This document shows, piece after piece, positions 43,605 to 51,754 of a stretch of 64,000 nt of DNA. The notes below the pieces were generated by a model. That model ran no database searches and was not told the DNA's origin. It worked only from the letters and a program-made list of their open reading frames with translations. The stretch is from NCBI RefSeq assembly GCF_017876405.1, contig NZ_JAGINW010000001.1, positions 12,475,203-12,539,202 on the forward strand, written 5' to 3'. Position 1 is the first letter of the stretch. Each line of letters starts with the position of its first letter. Origin of the DNA: Kibdelosporangium banguiense. GTDB lineage: Bacteria; Actinomycetota; Actinomycetes; Mycobacteriales; Pseudonocardiaceae. Both the position numbers and the translations under genes were made by a program.

Positions 43605-45203
43605 TCACCCCTGCCTGTCGTGGAGTGGTTTCGCTTCGGTGATTGTTGCGGCGGGCAGGGTGGCGATTCGGTCGGCGAGGGTGGCGACTACGTCGTGGTC
43701 GTGGCTGATGAACAGCAGGGCCATGCCTGTTTCGGCGCGGAGGTCGTCGAGGAGTTCGAGTACGGCTGCCTGCACGGATACGTCGAGGGCTGAAGTGATC
43801 TCGTCGCAGATCAGTACCTCGGGTTGAGCGATCAGGGCACGGGCGATGGCGGCGCGTTGACGTTCGCCGCCGGAAAGTTCGCCGGGTCGTCGGATGGCGG
43901 CAGCGGCGGGCAGCCTGACTTGGTCGAGAGCCTCGAGGGCTGCGGCTTGCGCATCGCGGGACGACAGGCGTCGCAGCAACTTGGCGGGACGGGCGACCTG
44001 TTCGGCGATGGTGCGGGACGGATCCAGGGTGTCAGCGGGGTTCTGCGGGATGAACTGGATGGCTCGCCGCTGCTCCCGGGTTCGGCGTCGCGCGGTGGCA
44101 GCCAACCGGACCGCGCCGAGCCGGATCTCGCCTGCGTCGGGCCTGTGCAGCCCGACCAGGCAGCGGGCGATGGTGCTCTTGCCACTGCCGGAAGTGCCGG
44201 TGAGCGCCAGGCATTCGCCTGAACCGATGTTGAAGGACGCGGCAACGACGGTCATCGCGTGCAGGTTCTCGACGGTCAGGATTGGCGGCCCTGGCTTGTG
44301 GTTACGGGCCTCCCGTTGTCGCACGACCGTGGCGGTGCGCGTGTGGTGAGGGCACGCCACGGTGTGATTTTCGGTCAGTACGACTGGTGTGGGCGGTTCC
44401 GCAGCGCAACTGGGCTGGCTCAGTGGGCACCGGGGCGCGAACCCACATCCGTGCGGTCGGTGGCCCACTGCAGGCACCATGCCGGGCAGCCCGATCGGGA
44501 CGCCTCCGGAAGGAACGGCTGCGAGAAGCGCCGCTGTGTAGGGATGCCTCGGTCGCGTGAGCAGGTCTGCAGTGGGACCGGTTTCGACGATGTGCCCGGC
44601 GTAGAGCACGGCGACGCGGTCCGCGATGGCGGCCACGGCCGCGAGATTGTGGCTGATGTGGACGATCCCGCAACCGGTCTCGGTGGCCAGCCGCCGCAGT
44701 CGCGTGAGCAGAGCCTCCTGGGCCTCAGGGTCAAGCCCGGTGGTGGGTTCGTCGAGTACGAGCAACCGGGGCTCGTTCACCAAGGCCTGGGCGAGCAGAA
44801 CACGTTGCTGCTGGCCGCCGGAGATCTGATGCGGCCATCGCCGCAGAAGGTCCGTCGGTAGTCCCGCTCTGCGAACCGCACGGGCGACACGATCCTCGAC
44901 TGCACCGGGACGGACGCGGGCGATCTCGACGATCTGGGCGCCGACCCGCATCGCAGGATTGAGGGCCAGCACCGGATCCTGCGGCACGTAGGAAACTCCC
45001 CCGGCGACAGTGACGCTGCCATCGCTGATGCGCGTACCCGGGGTGCAAGCACCGAGCATCGCCAGCCCAAGGGTTGTCTTGCCAGACCCCGATTCTCCGA
45101 CGACACCCAGCACTTCTCCGGGATGGACAGTGAGGTCGACGCCGTCAAGGATCGGGCCGGCCGCTGCGGTCACCCTCAAACCAGTTACCTGTGCGATGTT
45201 CAT
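43605..45203 (-). CDS. peptide/nickel-type ABC transporter ATPase, two fused NBDs
   Basis: 532 residues from ATG 45203. Two complete ATPase domains occur in one chain: the first with GESGSGKTT and SGGQQQRVLLAQAL, then LDEPTTGLD; the second with GTSGSGKST and SGGERQRAAIARAL. An Opp-type C-terminal extension with a Cys-containing patch (CGFAPRCPLSQPSC) follows the first domain. This is an OppD-OppF fusion, so both nucleotide-binding sites of the importer come from this protein. The last gene of the operon, its start overlaps the upstream permease stop (ATGA). Probable cargo is discussed under the riboswitch. Confidence 0.95.
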   Translation of the reverse strand: MNIAQVTGLRVTAAAGPILDGVDLTVHPGEVLGVVGESGSGKTTLGLAMLGACTPGTRISDGSVTVAGGVSYVPQDPVLALNPAMRVGAQIVEIARVRPGAVEDRVARAVRRAGLPTDLLRRWPHQISGGQQQRVLLAQALVNEPRLLVLDEPTTGLDPEAQEALLTRLRRLATETGCGIVHISHNLAAVAAIADRVAVLYAGHIVETGPTADLLTRPRHPYTAALLAAVPSGGVPIGLPGMVPAVGHRPHGCGFAPRCPLSQPSCAAEPPTPVVLTENHTVACPHHTRTATVVRQREARNHKPGPPILTVENLHAMTVVAASFNIGSGECLALTGTSGSGKSTIARCLVGLHRPDAGEIRLGAVRLAATARRRTREQRRAIQFIPQNPADTLDPSRTIAEQVARPAKLLRRLSSRDAQAAALEALDQVRLPAAAAIRRPGELSGGERQRAAIARALIAQPEVLICDEITSALDVSVQAAVLELLDDLRAETGMALLFISHDHDVVATLADRIATLPAATITEAKPLHDRQG

Positions 45204-46003
45204 GACTGTGTCCTGGGCCGGGCCAACGCGTCGGCGATGAGGTTGATCCCGATCGCGAGCAGCGCGATGCACCCCGCGGGCGCGAGTACCGCCCAAGGCT
45301 GGAGTGTCATGCCGGACCGGTTCTCGGCGACCATCAGAGCCCAGTCCGCCAGGGGCGGCTGAAGCCCGAGACCAAGGAAGTTCGCTGTGCCCACCAGCCC
45401 GATGACCGCAGTCGCACGGACCCCTGCGTCGGCCAGCAACGCGGGCACGATGTTGGGCAACACCTCGCGCCGCGCAATGGCAACTCTGCGCTCCCCACGC
45501 GCGTGTGCCATCTCCACCCAGCCACGCACCGCGACTTCACGACCGGCAGCACGTACCACTCTGGCAATGCCAGGCACGTTACCAAGAGCTACGGCAGCCA
45601 CCACGACCACCGCGCCACGACCGGAACCGGTTGCCAGTACCGCAAGCACCAGGAACGCGGGCAGTGCAAGCAGAAGGTCCAGCGGCCGCATCAGCACCGC
45701 GTCCAGCACGCCCCGGCTGACCGCAGCAGCGAGCCCGATCGCCCCACCGACCAAATAGGCCAGACCCAGCGCAATGACGGACAGCAGCAGGATGCTGATT
45801 CCGCCGTGCAGCACCCGGGACAACACATCACGGCCAAGGTGGTCGGTACCCAGCCACGCCTGGGCGCCTGGCGAGGCGAACGCCCTGCCGACCCGGTCGG
45901 TCGCGCCGTGCGGCGCCAGCATCGGCCCAGCCAATGCCACGGTGAGCACGACGAGCACCAACACCGCGCCGACCACGCCTGTGAGACCAAACCGCCGCAT
46001 CAT
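45200..46003 (-). CDS. ABC transporter permease, OppC/NikC-like
   Basis: 267 residues. About six transmembrane helices (first at GVVGAVLVLVVLTVALAGPML). The extracytoplasmic start of the family is HGATDRVGRAFASPGAQAWLGTDHLGRDVLSRVLHG, and the EAA-type cytoplasmic loop is GNVPGIARVVRAAGREVAVRGWVEMAHARG. It overlaps both neighbours by four bases and forms the translocation pore with the OppB-like permease. Confidence 0.94.
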   Translation of the reverse strand: MMRRFGLTGVVGAVLVLVVLTVALAGPMLAPHGATDRVGRAFASPGAQAWLGTDHLGRDVLSRVLHGGISILLLSVIALGLAYLVGGAIGLAAAVSRGVLDAVLMRPLDLLLALPAFLVLAVLATGSGRGAVVVVAAVALGNVPGIARVVRAAGREVAVRGWVEMAHARGERRVAIARREVLPNIVPALLADAGVRATAVIGLVGTANFLGLGLQPPLADWALMVAENRSGMTLQPWAVLAPAGCIALLAIGINLIADALARPRTQS

Positions 46004-46977
46004 CGGAGGCCTTCGGTCCGCAGCTTGGGCACCAGCACAAGCGCAAGCAGGTCGGCAACGGTGTACGCGGCGATGGTGACGACAGCCATCACCAGAGCCA
46101 GCGCCTGCACCACCGGTTCGTCACGAGTGGCGATCGCGGCTACTAGCTCATCGCTGATCCCTGGATAAGCGAACACCTGCTCCACCACGACGACCCCACC
46201 GACCAACCACGCGACGCTGCTCGCGAGCAGTTGCAGCGCAGGCGCCAAGGCGTTGGGCAGCACATAACGCCACACGACCCGGCGCTCGGGGATTCCGTGC
46301 AGCCTCGCCATCCGTACGTACTCGGCGTTGGTCACCTGACCTGCGCGGGCACGGACCATACGAATCGACTGTCCAGCCATCACAGTAAGCAGGCTCGCCA
46401 CCGGAAGCACCAGTCCGGCGGGTTGCGCCAGAGGACTGGTGCCGGCCGCCACGAACGACACCGGCGGCAGCCACCGCAGCGCGAGCGCGAACACCGCGAT
46501 CAGCACGGTCGCCGCCACGAACTCGGGCAGCGCCTGCAACCCGATCGCGGTCACGGAGGTGACCCGGTCGCCCGCGCGCCCTTGTCGCAACGCGGCCCAT
46601 ACTCCAAGCCCGACAGCGATCGGCACCAGCAGCACAGCCGCGATCCCCGCCAGGATCAGCGTGTTGCCCAACCGGTCGCCGATGATGTCCGCGACCGGAC
46701 GACCGCTGATCAACGACGTGCCCAACTGGCCGTGCAGCAAACCGCCGGCCCAGTCGAGATATCGCTGCGGCCAAGGACGGTCCAGACCCAACTGAGTGCG
46801 CAGTGCGGCGATCTGCTCCGGGGTCCCGCCGCCCGCGCCCTCCGACCGGGACAGCACCACCTCCGCGGCATCGGACGGCAGCAACGTCGTCCCCGCAAAC
46901 ACGAGGACCGACGCTGCCGCCACCAACCCTGCCCCGGCAAGGAGGCGCCGGCCGCACGCAGCCAGCAAAGGGCTCAC
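46000..46977 (-). CDS. ABC transporter permease, OppB/NikB-like
   Basis: 325 residues from GTG 46977. The N-terminal helix is typical of OppB proteins. The stretch PEQIAALRTQLGLDRPWPQRYLDWAGGLLHGQLGTSLISGRPV is the conserved periplasmic segment, and the EAA loop lies around QVTNAEYVRMARLHGIPERRVVWRYVLPNAL. It overlaps the binding-protein gene by four bases and pairs with the OppC-like permease. Confidence 0.94.
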   Translation of the reverse strand: MSPLLAACGRRLLAGAGLVAAASVLVFAGTTLLPSDAAEVVLSRSEGAGGGTPEQIAALRTQLGLDRPWPQRYLDWAGGLLHGQLGTSLISGRPVADIIGDRLGNTLILAGIAAVLLVPIAVGLGVWAALRQGRAGDRVTSVTAIGLQALPEFVAATVLIAVFALALRWLPPVSFVAAGTSPLAQPAGLVLPVASLLTVMAGQSIRMVRARAGQVTNAEYVRMARLHGIPERRVVWRYVLPNALAPALQLLASSVAWLVGGVVVVEQVFAYPGISDELVAAIATRDEPVVQALALVMAVVTIAAYTVADLLALVLVPKLRTEGLR

Positions 46978-48572
46978 TGGCCGAGCCAGATCTCACGGTA
47001 GTTGCCCCAGCCGTCGGATGCCGGTGGGGCGCCGCGCAGCCCGCCGACACGAGGATGCGCACCGTCGATCCACTTGACGAACGAATGGATGATGTAACCG
47101 CCGTCAGTCCACAATTCTCGCTGCAACTCGCCGTATCGTTGCGCGCGCAGGCCAGGATCCATGGTGGCGCGGGCCTGGAAGTACCGCTGATCCCAGTCCG
47201 GGCGACGCCAAGCCGTCTCGTTGCTTTCCGCTGAGGACAGCACAGTCTGGCCGTAGAACCAGTCCAGGGCGTAGTTGCCCCAGCCGCTCTGTGTGAAGGG
47301 CTGCTTCGCCCATGCCGTCGACCAGTACGAGTCGGCCGGGACCTGCTGCAGGTTGATGGTGATGCCTGCCCGTTTAACTTGTTCGGCATACAGAGTTGCC
47401 GCTTGAAGCATGCCGGGTGTGACGTCCGAGGTGTGCAGGGTGACGCTCAGTCCTTCCTTGCCTGCTGCACGCAGCAACGACCGTGCCCGGTCCGGGTCGT
47501 AGGCCCGTTGCGGCAGATCGGAGGCGTACAACGGCGCGCCCAGCCCGTACAGGTCGTTGCCCACGTCGGCGTAACCGGCGTAGACCGTGTCCACGATTTC
47601 CCTGCGGTCCACCGAAAGCTTCAACGCCTCGCGCACCGCCGGGTCGGTGAACGGCTCGGCGGTGACCATCATGTTGAAGCTCTGCATGCGGCCGGCTGGG
47701 GACACCGTGAGCTGGATCTGGCCGCTGCGTTGCTGTGCCGCAGCCTGTGCCCAGGCCAGCTCGTGCGCGACATCGGCCTGCCCGCCAAGCAACGCGTTGA
47801 GCCGAGTGTCGGGCTGGGTCACGAAGATGACCTCCAGCTCGTCCAGGTACGGCCGCCCGTTCTCCCAGTACGCGTCGTTGCGGGCCAGCAGCACCCGGTC
47901 GCCGGGACTCCACTTGACGAACTTGAACGGCCCAGTCCCGACAGGCGGGTTCTCGTTGTCGAACTTGGTGGTGCCCTCAGGAATCACGTAGTTGTACCAA
48001 CCGGCAAGCAGCGAAGGCAGGTCGGCGATCGGGGTACGCATCGGGACGCGTACAGTCCGCTGGTCCACCTTGGTCACCCCGGCGCTGTCCACCATCGACA
48101 GGTCTTGCGCCCCACTGAAGGTGTTGGCTGGATCCAGCAGATACCGGATCGAATACACCAGATCGTCGGCGGACAACGGTTTGCCGTTGTGCCACTGGAC
48201 GCCGTCACGGAGCCGGATCGTCCACATCGAACCGTCCGCGTTGGGCTCGATCGACTCGGCCAGCCGCATCCGGACCGTGAGATCGTCGTTGTAGGCGCAC
48301 AGTTTGTCGAACACGTTCTTCAGCACGATGCCCGCGCCCCACGATCCGGCAACGAACGGGTGCAAGGTGTCCGCACTGGAACTGGTGCCCGACACGACCG
48401 CCCGCAGCCTGCCGCCACGCCGCGGCTCCCCCGGCCCGGACGTCGCCGCCCCACCAGGCGCGCAGGCCGTCAGCCCAATGGCACCTATTCCGAGACCACG
48501 CAGAAACGCGCGGCGATCCAGTAATGCAGGAGACACGGGCAGCGCTGAGCGCGCCCAGGCAGAACCGGGCAT
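46974..48572 (-). CDS. ABC transporter substrate-binding lipoprotein (family 5)
   Basis: 532 residues from ATG 48572 with GAGGG seven bases upstream. The export signal has a twin-arginine-like start and lipobox: RRAFLRGLGIGAIGLTAC, so it is probably a Tat-exported lipoprotein. The family 5 (DppA/OppA/NikA) fold shows RLAESIEPNADGSMWTIRLRDGVQWHNGKPLSADDLVYSIRY. The substrate is not evident from the protein. The cobalamin riboswitch upstream implies that low B12 induces the operon, so cobalt/nickel chelates or corrinoid precursors are likely cargo (inference). Confidence 0.93.
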   Translation of the reverse strand: MPGSAWARSALPVSPALLDRRAFLRGLGIGAIGLTACAPGGAATSGPGEPRRGGRLRAVVSGTSSSADTLHPFVAGSWGAGIVLKNVFDKLCAYNDDLTVRMRLAESIEPNADGSMWTIRLRDGVQWHNGKPLSADDLVYSIRYLLDPANTFSGAQDLSMVDSAGVTKVDQRTVRVPMRTPIADLPSLLAGWYNYVIPEGTTKFDNENPPVGTGPFKFVKWSPGDRVLLARNDAYWENGRPYLDELEVIFVTQPDTRLNALLGGQADVAHELAWAQAAAQQRSGQIQLTVSPAGRMQSFNMMVTAEPFTDPAVREALKLSVDRREIVDTVYAGYADVGNDLYGLGAPLYASDLPQRAYDPDRARSLLRAAGKEGLSVTLHTSDVTPGMLQAATLYAEQVKRAGITINLQQVPADSYWSTAWAKQPFTQSGWGNYALDWFYGQTVLSSAESNETAWRRPDWDQRYFQARATMDPGLRAQRYGELQRELWTDGGYIIHSFVKWIDGAHPRVGGLRGAPPASDGWGNYREIWLGQ

Positions 48573-48604
48573 CGAGTGACCCTCTTCCATCCGCGTGGAA
48601 CCAC

Positions 48605-48765
48605 TGGGGTGTTGCACCGCGGCCGGTCTCCTGGCTCCCAGATCGCAACGCCCCTCCGCCTTCCCACGCCCGACGGACGCAGTGGCACAGATGGAGAGGA
48701 ACTCCCTGGTCACAGTGGCGGGACCGCGCCGGATTCACACCGGCTTCCCGTTACCGCAGCACCTC
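48605..48765 (-). promoter_or_regulatory. cobalamin riboswitch upstream of the ABC operon
   Basis: Read on the minus strand, the leader contains GGGAAGCCGGTGTGAATCCG, then GCGCGGTCCCGCCACTGTGA with the B12 box GCCACTG (near 48713-48719), then GGGAAGGCGGAG and GGGAGCCAGGAGACC. These are the successive conserved blocks of the AdoCbl riboswitch, in the right order. It precedes the binding-protein start by about 30 nt, so control is probably at translation or early termination. Its outer P1 stem was not resolved exactly, so the ends are approximate. Confidence 0.93.
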
Positions 48766-48841
48766 ACAACATAACGAATCCCCGCCCACCGGCGCAGCGA
48801 CTGTGCGCCGCGCCACTGGCTGGAGCCCCACTCCGGCGCTC

Positions 48842-48866
48842 ACATCACCCTCGGTGACGGTGATGT
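48842..48866. terminator. hairpin downstream of small Cys-containing gene
   Basis: ACATCACC (48842-48849) pairs with GGTGATGT (48859-48866) around a nine-base loop. It lies just beyond the stop of the 83-residue gene on the minus strand. The stretch between it and the riboswitch (48766-48841) should hold the ABC operon promoter, but no clear -10/-35 was found. Confidence 0.55.
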
Positions 48867-48909
48867 CCTCCGTGCGCAGGCTGCCCGACGGAGAAGAACC
48901 TGAAAGCCG

Positions 48910-49161
48910 TCAATCCGGCATCCAAAGTGGATAGTCGACGCCCGGCCGCCGGTTTTCCAGCAACTCCAGGCAACGCGAGCACAACCGGCAGGCACCCGAT
49001 GCGACATCGTCATCGGTAACGTCCGCAACAAGCAGGCAGCCACAAATCGCGAAGCCGCCAACGGGCTGCCCCGCTTGGGTTTCCCGGACATGCGCGCGAT
49101 CAGGCTCGACAATGCCATGCCCCCAGAACACCGGGACACCGTCAGGCGGCTCGAACGTCAC
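48910..49161 (-). CDS. small cysteine-rich protein, unknown function
   Basis: 83 residues; its start overlaps the stop of the 72-residue gene by four bases. Five cysteines occur in two groups (ICGCLLV and GACRLCSRCLELL), the second a CxxCxxC that could bind zinc or a cluster. There is no signal peptide. Such small proteins often sit beside Scr1/HTH pairs in actinomycetes. I do not recognise the family. Confidence 0.65.
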   Translation of the reverse strand: MTFEPPDGVPVFWGHGIVEPDRAHVRETQAGQPVGGFAICGCLLVADVTDDDVASGACRLCSRCLELLENRRPGVDYPLWMPD

Positions 49162-49376
49162 GGATGCATTGCCCTTGAGCAGCGCAGGGCCTCATCAGCC
49201 TTGTCCCGCAATGCTTCCACGGCCGACGGCTCAAAGATGACCTCGACGACGGAATCACCGACCACCAGCGTGATGTCGTCCGGATAGCGCTCACTCACCA
49301 GGAACTTCACCTCGGTATCCGGACCGACGGTCAACGCGACATTGACACGCACGTCATCGCTCGATGTCCAGCTCAC
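49158..49376 (-). CDS. small protein, unknown function, divergent from HTH gene
   Basis: 72 residues from GTG 49376, chosen because GGAGG lies seven bases upstream; a longer open frame continues upstream but overlaps the divergent HTH gene. The sequence is mainly beta then helical (VRVNVALTVGPDTEVKFLVSERY...SAVEALRDKADEALRC), possibly an effector of the HTH regulator. It is coupled by four-base overlap to the small cysteine-rich gene. Confidence 0.65.
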   Translation of the reverse strand: MSWTSSDDVRVNVALTVGPDTEVKFLVSERYPDDITLVVGDSVVEVIFEPSAVEALRDKADEALRCSRAMHP

Positions 49377-49493
49377 AGTGCAACCTCCTGGAACTTGGTT
49401 CCGTTCATATGCGGAACATAGTTCTGTGCAGAACTGCATAACAGCAAGTGCATTCACTCGTTCGAGACAAGGTAACAAGCCGCGTAACGGCAT

Positions 49494-50402
49494 ATGGTGA
49501 ACCTGTTGGCGACAAGCGAAAGGACTCCAGCAGTGCAGGTGACCTTTGGTCCCCAGGTGGCTCGTAGGGTGCTCCGATACGAGTTGGAGCGCTTGTGCGA
49601 GCAGTCCGGGAAGACCCATGCGGAGATCGGTGACCGGCTGGGTATGTCCCGGGTCGCGTTCACGCACCTGATCAGCGGGAGGAACCTGCCGTCCAAGCCG
49701 GCCTTGGAGATCCTGATGGCCTATTTCGATCGGCCCGACCGGCTTCCCAGGATGATCGAGTTGCTGACTGTGGCAAAGCTGAAGGCGGACCGGCGGAGTT
49801 CCCTGCGCCAGGACATGGAGACCACCTCGTCGATGAACGACTTCGAGTTGTTCATAGGCTTGGAGGGTGTCGCCAACGGAATCGAGGTCTTCGAGCCGGT
49901 TGCGGTCACCGGTCTGTTGCAGACCAAGGCATACGCCCGCGAACTGATCGCCTACCACGCTTCGATCACACATGGCGTCGACATCGAGAAGAGCCTGGAT
50001 CTACGACTGTGGCGGCAGTCCGTTGTCACGCGCGAAGAGAATCCCGCTGAACTGTGGTGCGTTGTCGAGGAACACGTGCTGCGACGACCGGTGGGCGCCC
50101 CCTCCGTCATGGCCGGCCAACTTGACCACCTGCTGGACATGACCGAGCGACCCAACATCAACTTTCAAGTGCTCCCGGACGAGGTTGCGGTACATCCAGC
50201 TCTCAAAGGCGCGTTCTCATTGTTCAGGTTCGGGGACGACTGGCGAGTGGCCTATGAGGAGACACGGCGATCCGCCTACTACTACGACAACCCCGAAGAC
50301 GTGGAGGACTATGAGAAGGTGATGAACCACCTCCGTCACCTGGCGCTCAACCCGAGGAAGTCACGGGCGTTGATCTCCAAGGCAAGAAAGGAAGTCCAGT
50401 GA
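49494..50402 (+). CDS. XRE/HTH regulator with Scr1-type (DUF5753) C-terminal domain
   Basis: 302 residues from ATG 49494 (a later GTG 49533 is possible). The helix-turn-helix is at residues 20-75 (LERLCEQSGKTHAEIGDRLGMSRVAFTHLISGRNLPSK). The DUF5753 domain shows GLLQTKAYARELIA, WCVVEEHVLRRPVG and NINFQVLPDEVAVHPALKGAFSLFRF. Scr1-type proteins pair with a DUF397 protein encoded immediately downstream, as here, in a toxin-antitoxin-like or developmental-regulator module known from streptomycetes. Confidence 0.93.
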   Translation: MVNLLATSERTPAVQVTFGPQVARRVLRYELERLCEQSGKTHAEIGDRLGMSRVAFTHLISGRNLPSKPALEILMAYFDRPDRLPRMIELLTVAKLKADRRSSLRQDMETTSSMNDFELFIGLEGVANGIEVFEPVAVTGLLQTKAYARELIAYHASITHGVDIEKSLDLRLWRQSVVTREENPAELWCVVEEHVLRRPVGAPSVMAGQLDHLLDMTERPNINFQVLPDEVAVHPALKGAFSLFRFGDDWRVAYEETRRSAYYYDNPEDVEDYEKVMNHLRHLALNPRKSRALISKARKEVQ

Positions 50403-50593
50403 TCCATAACTGGCGCAAGGCCTCTTACAGCGTCGACAACTCGTCATGCGTGGAGACCGGGTGGGCAGACGACATGGTCGGCTACCGCGACACCAAACAG
50501 GCGTCGTTATCCGACACCGAACGCCCCACCCTGCTGTTCAGCAAGGACGCCGCCCACGCATTCATAACCATGCTCAAGTCCACGATCGGGTGA
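50399..50593 (+). CDS. DUF397 partner protein
   Basis: 64 residues; GTG 50399 overlaps the HTH stop by four bases. It begins with WRKASYSVDNSSCVETGW, the invariant DUF397 signature, and ends with LFSKDAAHAFITMLK. Members are the small partner of Scr1/BldB-like HTH proteins in actinomycetes. It probably binds the HTH protein and alters its DNA binding. Confidence 0.93.
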   Translation: MIHNWRKASYSVDNSSCVETGWADDMVGYRDTKQASLSDTERPTLLFSKDAAHAFITMLKSTIG

Positions 50594-50693
50594 GGAACCC
50601 TTCCCTTTTCACTCCCGTCTCATGAACTGGCAGTGGCGAACCGATGACTGTTGGTAAGCTGTCACGGTTGGCAACCATCATGGGGAGTGAGCG

Positions 50694-51146
50694 GTGGCCG
50701 AGGGATTTCAGCCTGAACAAACAGGCTCGGCACAACAACAGGTCGAGGCCGAAGTCACGGTCACCCAGGTCGGCCGTGCGATCGCAGGCATGTTCGGTGG
50801 CGAGTACACACACCAGTCCGGCGGTGGCGGCGCAGGCGGCCACTACGAATTCACCAGCCTCACCGAACTCGACGAGATCATCACCGAACTCAAAATCGTG
50901 GCTGACGGCATCATCAAGGACGGCCGCAAACTGGACGATGCTCAGGCGCTGGTGTCTCCGCCGGCCAACGACGTCATGAGCGTCCTGCAGGCCAACGCCG
51001 CAGTCGTCTCCATCCAGGCCGCCCGCGATCACAACCGGCGAATGTCGGCAGCGGCAGAAGCCGAAATCGCGAAACTGGAGACGGCCCGCCAAGCGTATGC
51101 CCAGGTCGAGGGCACGAGTGCGCAGAGTTTCCGGATGCGAGGCTGA
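50694..51146 (+). CDS. small WXG-like/secretion-associated protein
   Basis: 150 residues from GTG 50694 with GGGGAG upstream. A low-complexity start is followed by a glycine-rich patch and a helical hairpin (LTELDEIITELKIVADGIIKDGRKLDDAQAL .. VVSIQAARDHNRRMSAAAEAEIAKLETARQAY). No WxG motif is evident. It lies at the head of a DUF3558/PPE-like/EspG cluster and is followed three bases later by the lipoprotein gene, so it probably acts in the type VII secretion-associated cluster. Confidence 0.7.
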   Translation: MAEGFQPEQTGSAQQQVEAEVTVTQVGRAIAGMFGGEYTHQSGGGGAGGHYEFTSLTELDEIITELKIVADGIIKDGRKLDDAQALVSPPANDVMSVLQANAAVVSIQAARDHNRRMSAAAEAEIAKLETARQAYAQVEGTSAQSFRMRG

Positions 51147-51149
51147 TCC

Positions 51150-51752
51150 ATGCGAGCATTGCGAGCGAGGATGCTGCTCGGCGTAAGCCTGGCAACCATC
51201 GCGACCACTGCATGTACAAGTACGCAGGCTGGCACCCCCGGCCCGCCATCTGACACCACCACGACCACCCAGACCGAGGACCATGGCGCACCCCGGGTGA
51301 CCACACCACTGGATGGGACACCATTCGTCACCAGGCCATGTACCGTCATCACACCAACCCAGCTACAGACCCTCAACCTCCCAACGGGAGAACCCGACAC
51401 CGACAGCGCCGTCGCCCGAGCAGGCTCCCCAGCTTGTGACTGGATAAACAGCGATACCAGAGAGGGCGTGGGAGTCGGGTTCCTGGTCGGCAACAAGAAC
51501 GGACTCTCCGACATCTACCGCGGCAGAGACCGGTTCAAGGGGTACTTCGAGCCAACGCAAGTGGACGGCTACCCAGCGGTGTTCAGCGATTCGGGCGACT
51601 ACCGGTCTCAGGGGACCTGCGGTATCGCGGTCGGCATTTCGGACACAATGACGATTCGCGTCTCTGAACAGGGCAGGCTCGGGGTGAAGTCGTGTGACCG
51701 TGCCAAGCAGGTTGCGTCGATGGTGATCCAGACGATCAAGGCGGGCGGCTGA
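51150..51752 (+). CDS. DUF3558 lipoprotein
   Basis: 200 residues from ATG 51150. Lipoprotein signal with lipobox ATTAC (Cys about residue 22), then a Thr/Pro-rich linker. The DUF3558 domain contains CTVITPTQLQTLNL, SPACDWIN and a final CDRAKQVASMV, where four conserved cysteines suggest two disulfides. DUF3558 proteins occur widely in Pseudonocardiales near EspG and PPE-like genes; the function is unknown. Confidence 0.88.
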   Translation: MRALRARMLLGVSLATIATTACTSTQAGTPGPPSDTTTTTQTEDHGAPRVTTPLDGTPFVTRPCTVITPTQLQTLNLPTGEPDTDSAVARAGSPACDWINSDTREGVGVGFLVGNKNGLSDIYRGRDRFKGYFEPTQVDGYPAVFSDSGDYRSQGTCGIAVGISDTMTIRVSEQGRLGVKSCDRAKQVASMVIQTIKAGG

Positions 51753-51754
51753 TC

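Noticed and set aside
49377..49973. N-terminal extension of the 72-residue small protein
   Set aside because: The extension is antisense to the HTH gene, while a GGAGG-preceded GTG at 49376 gives a clean start.
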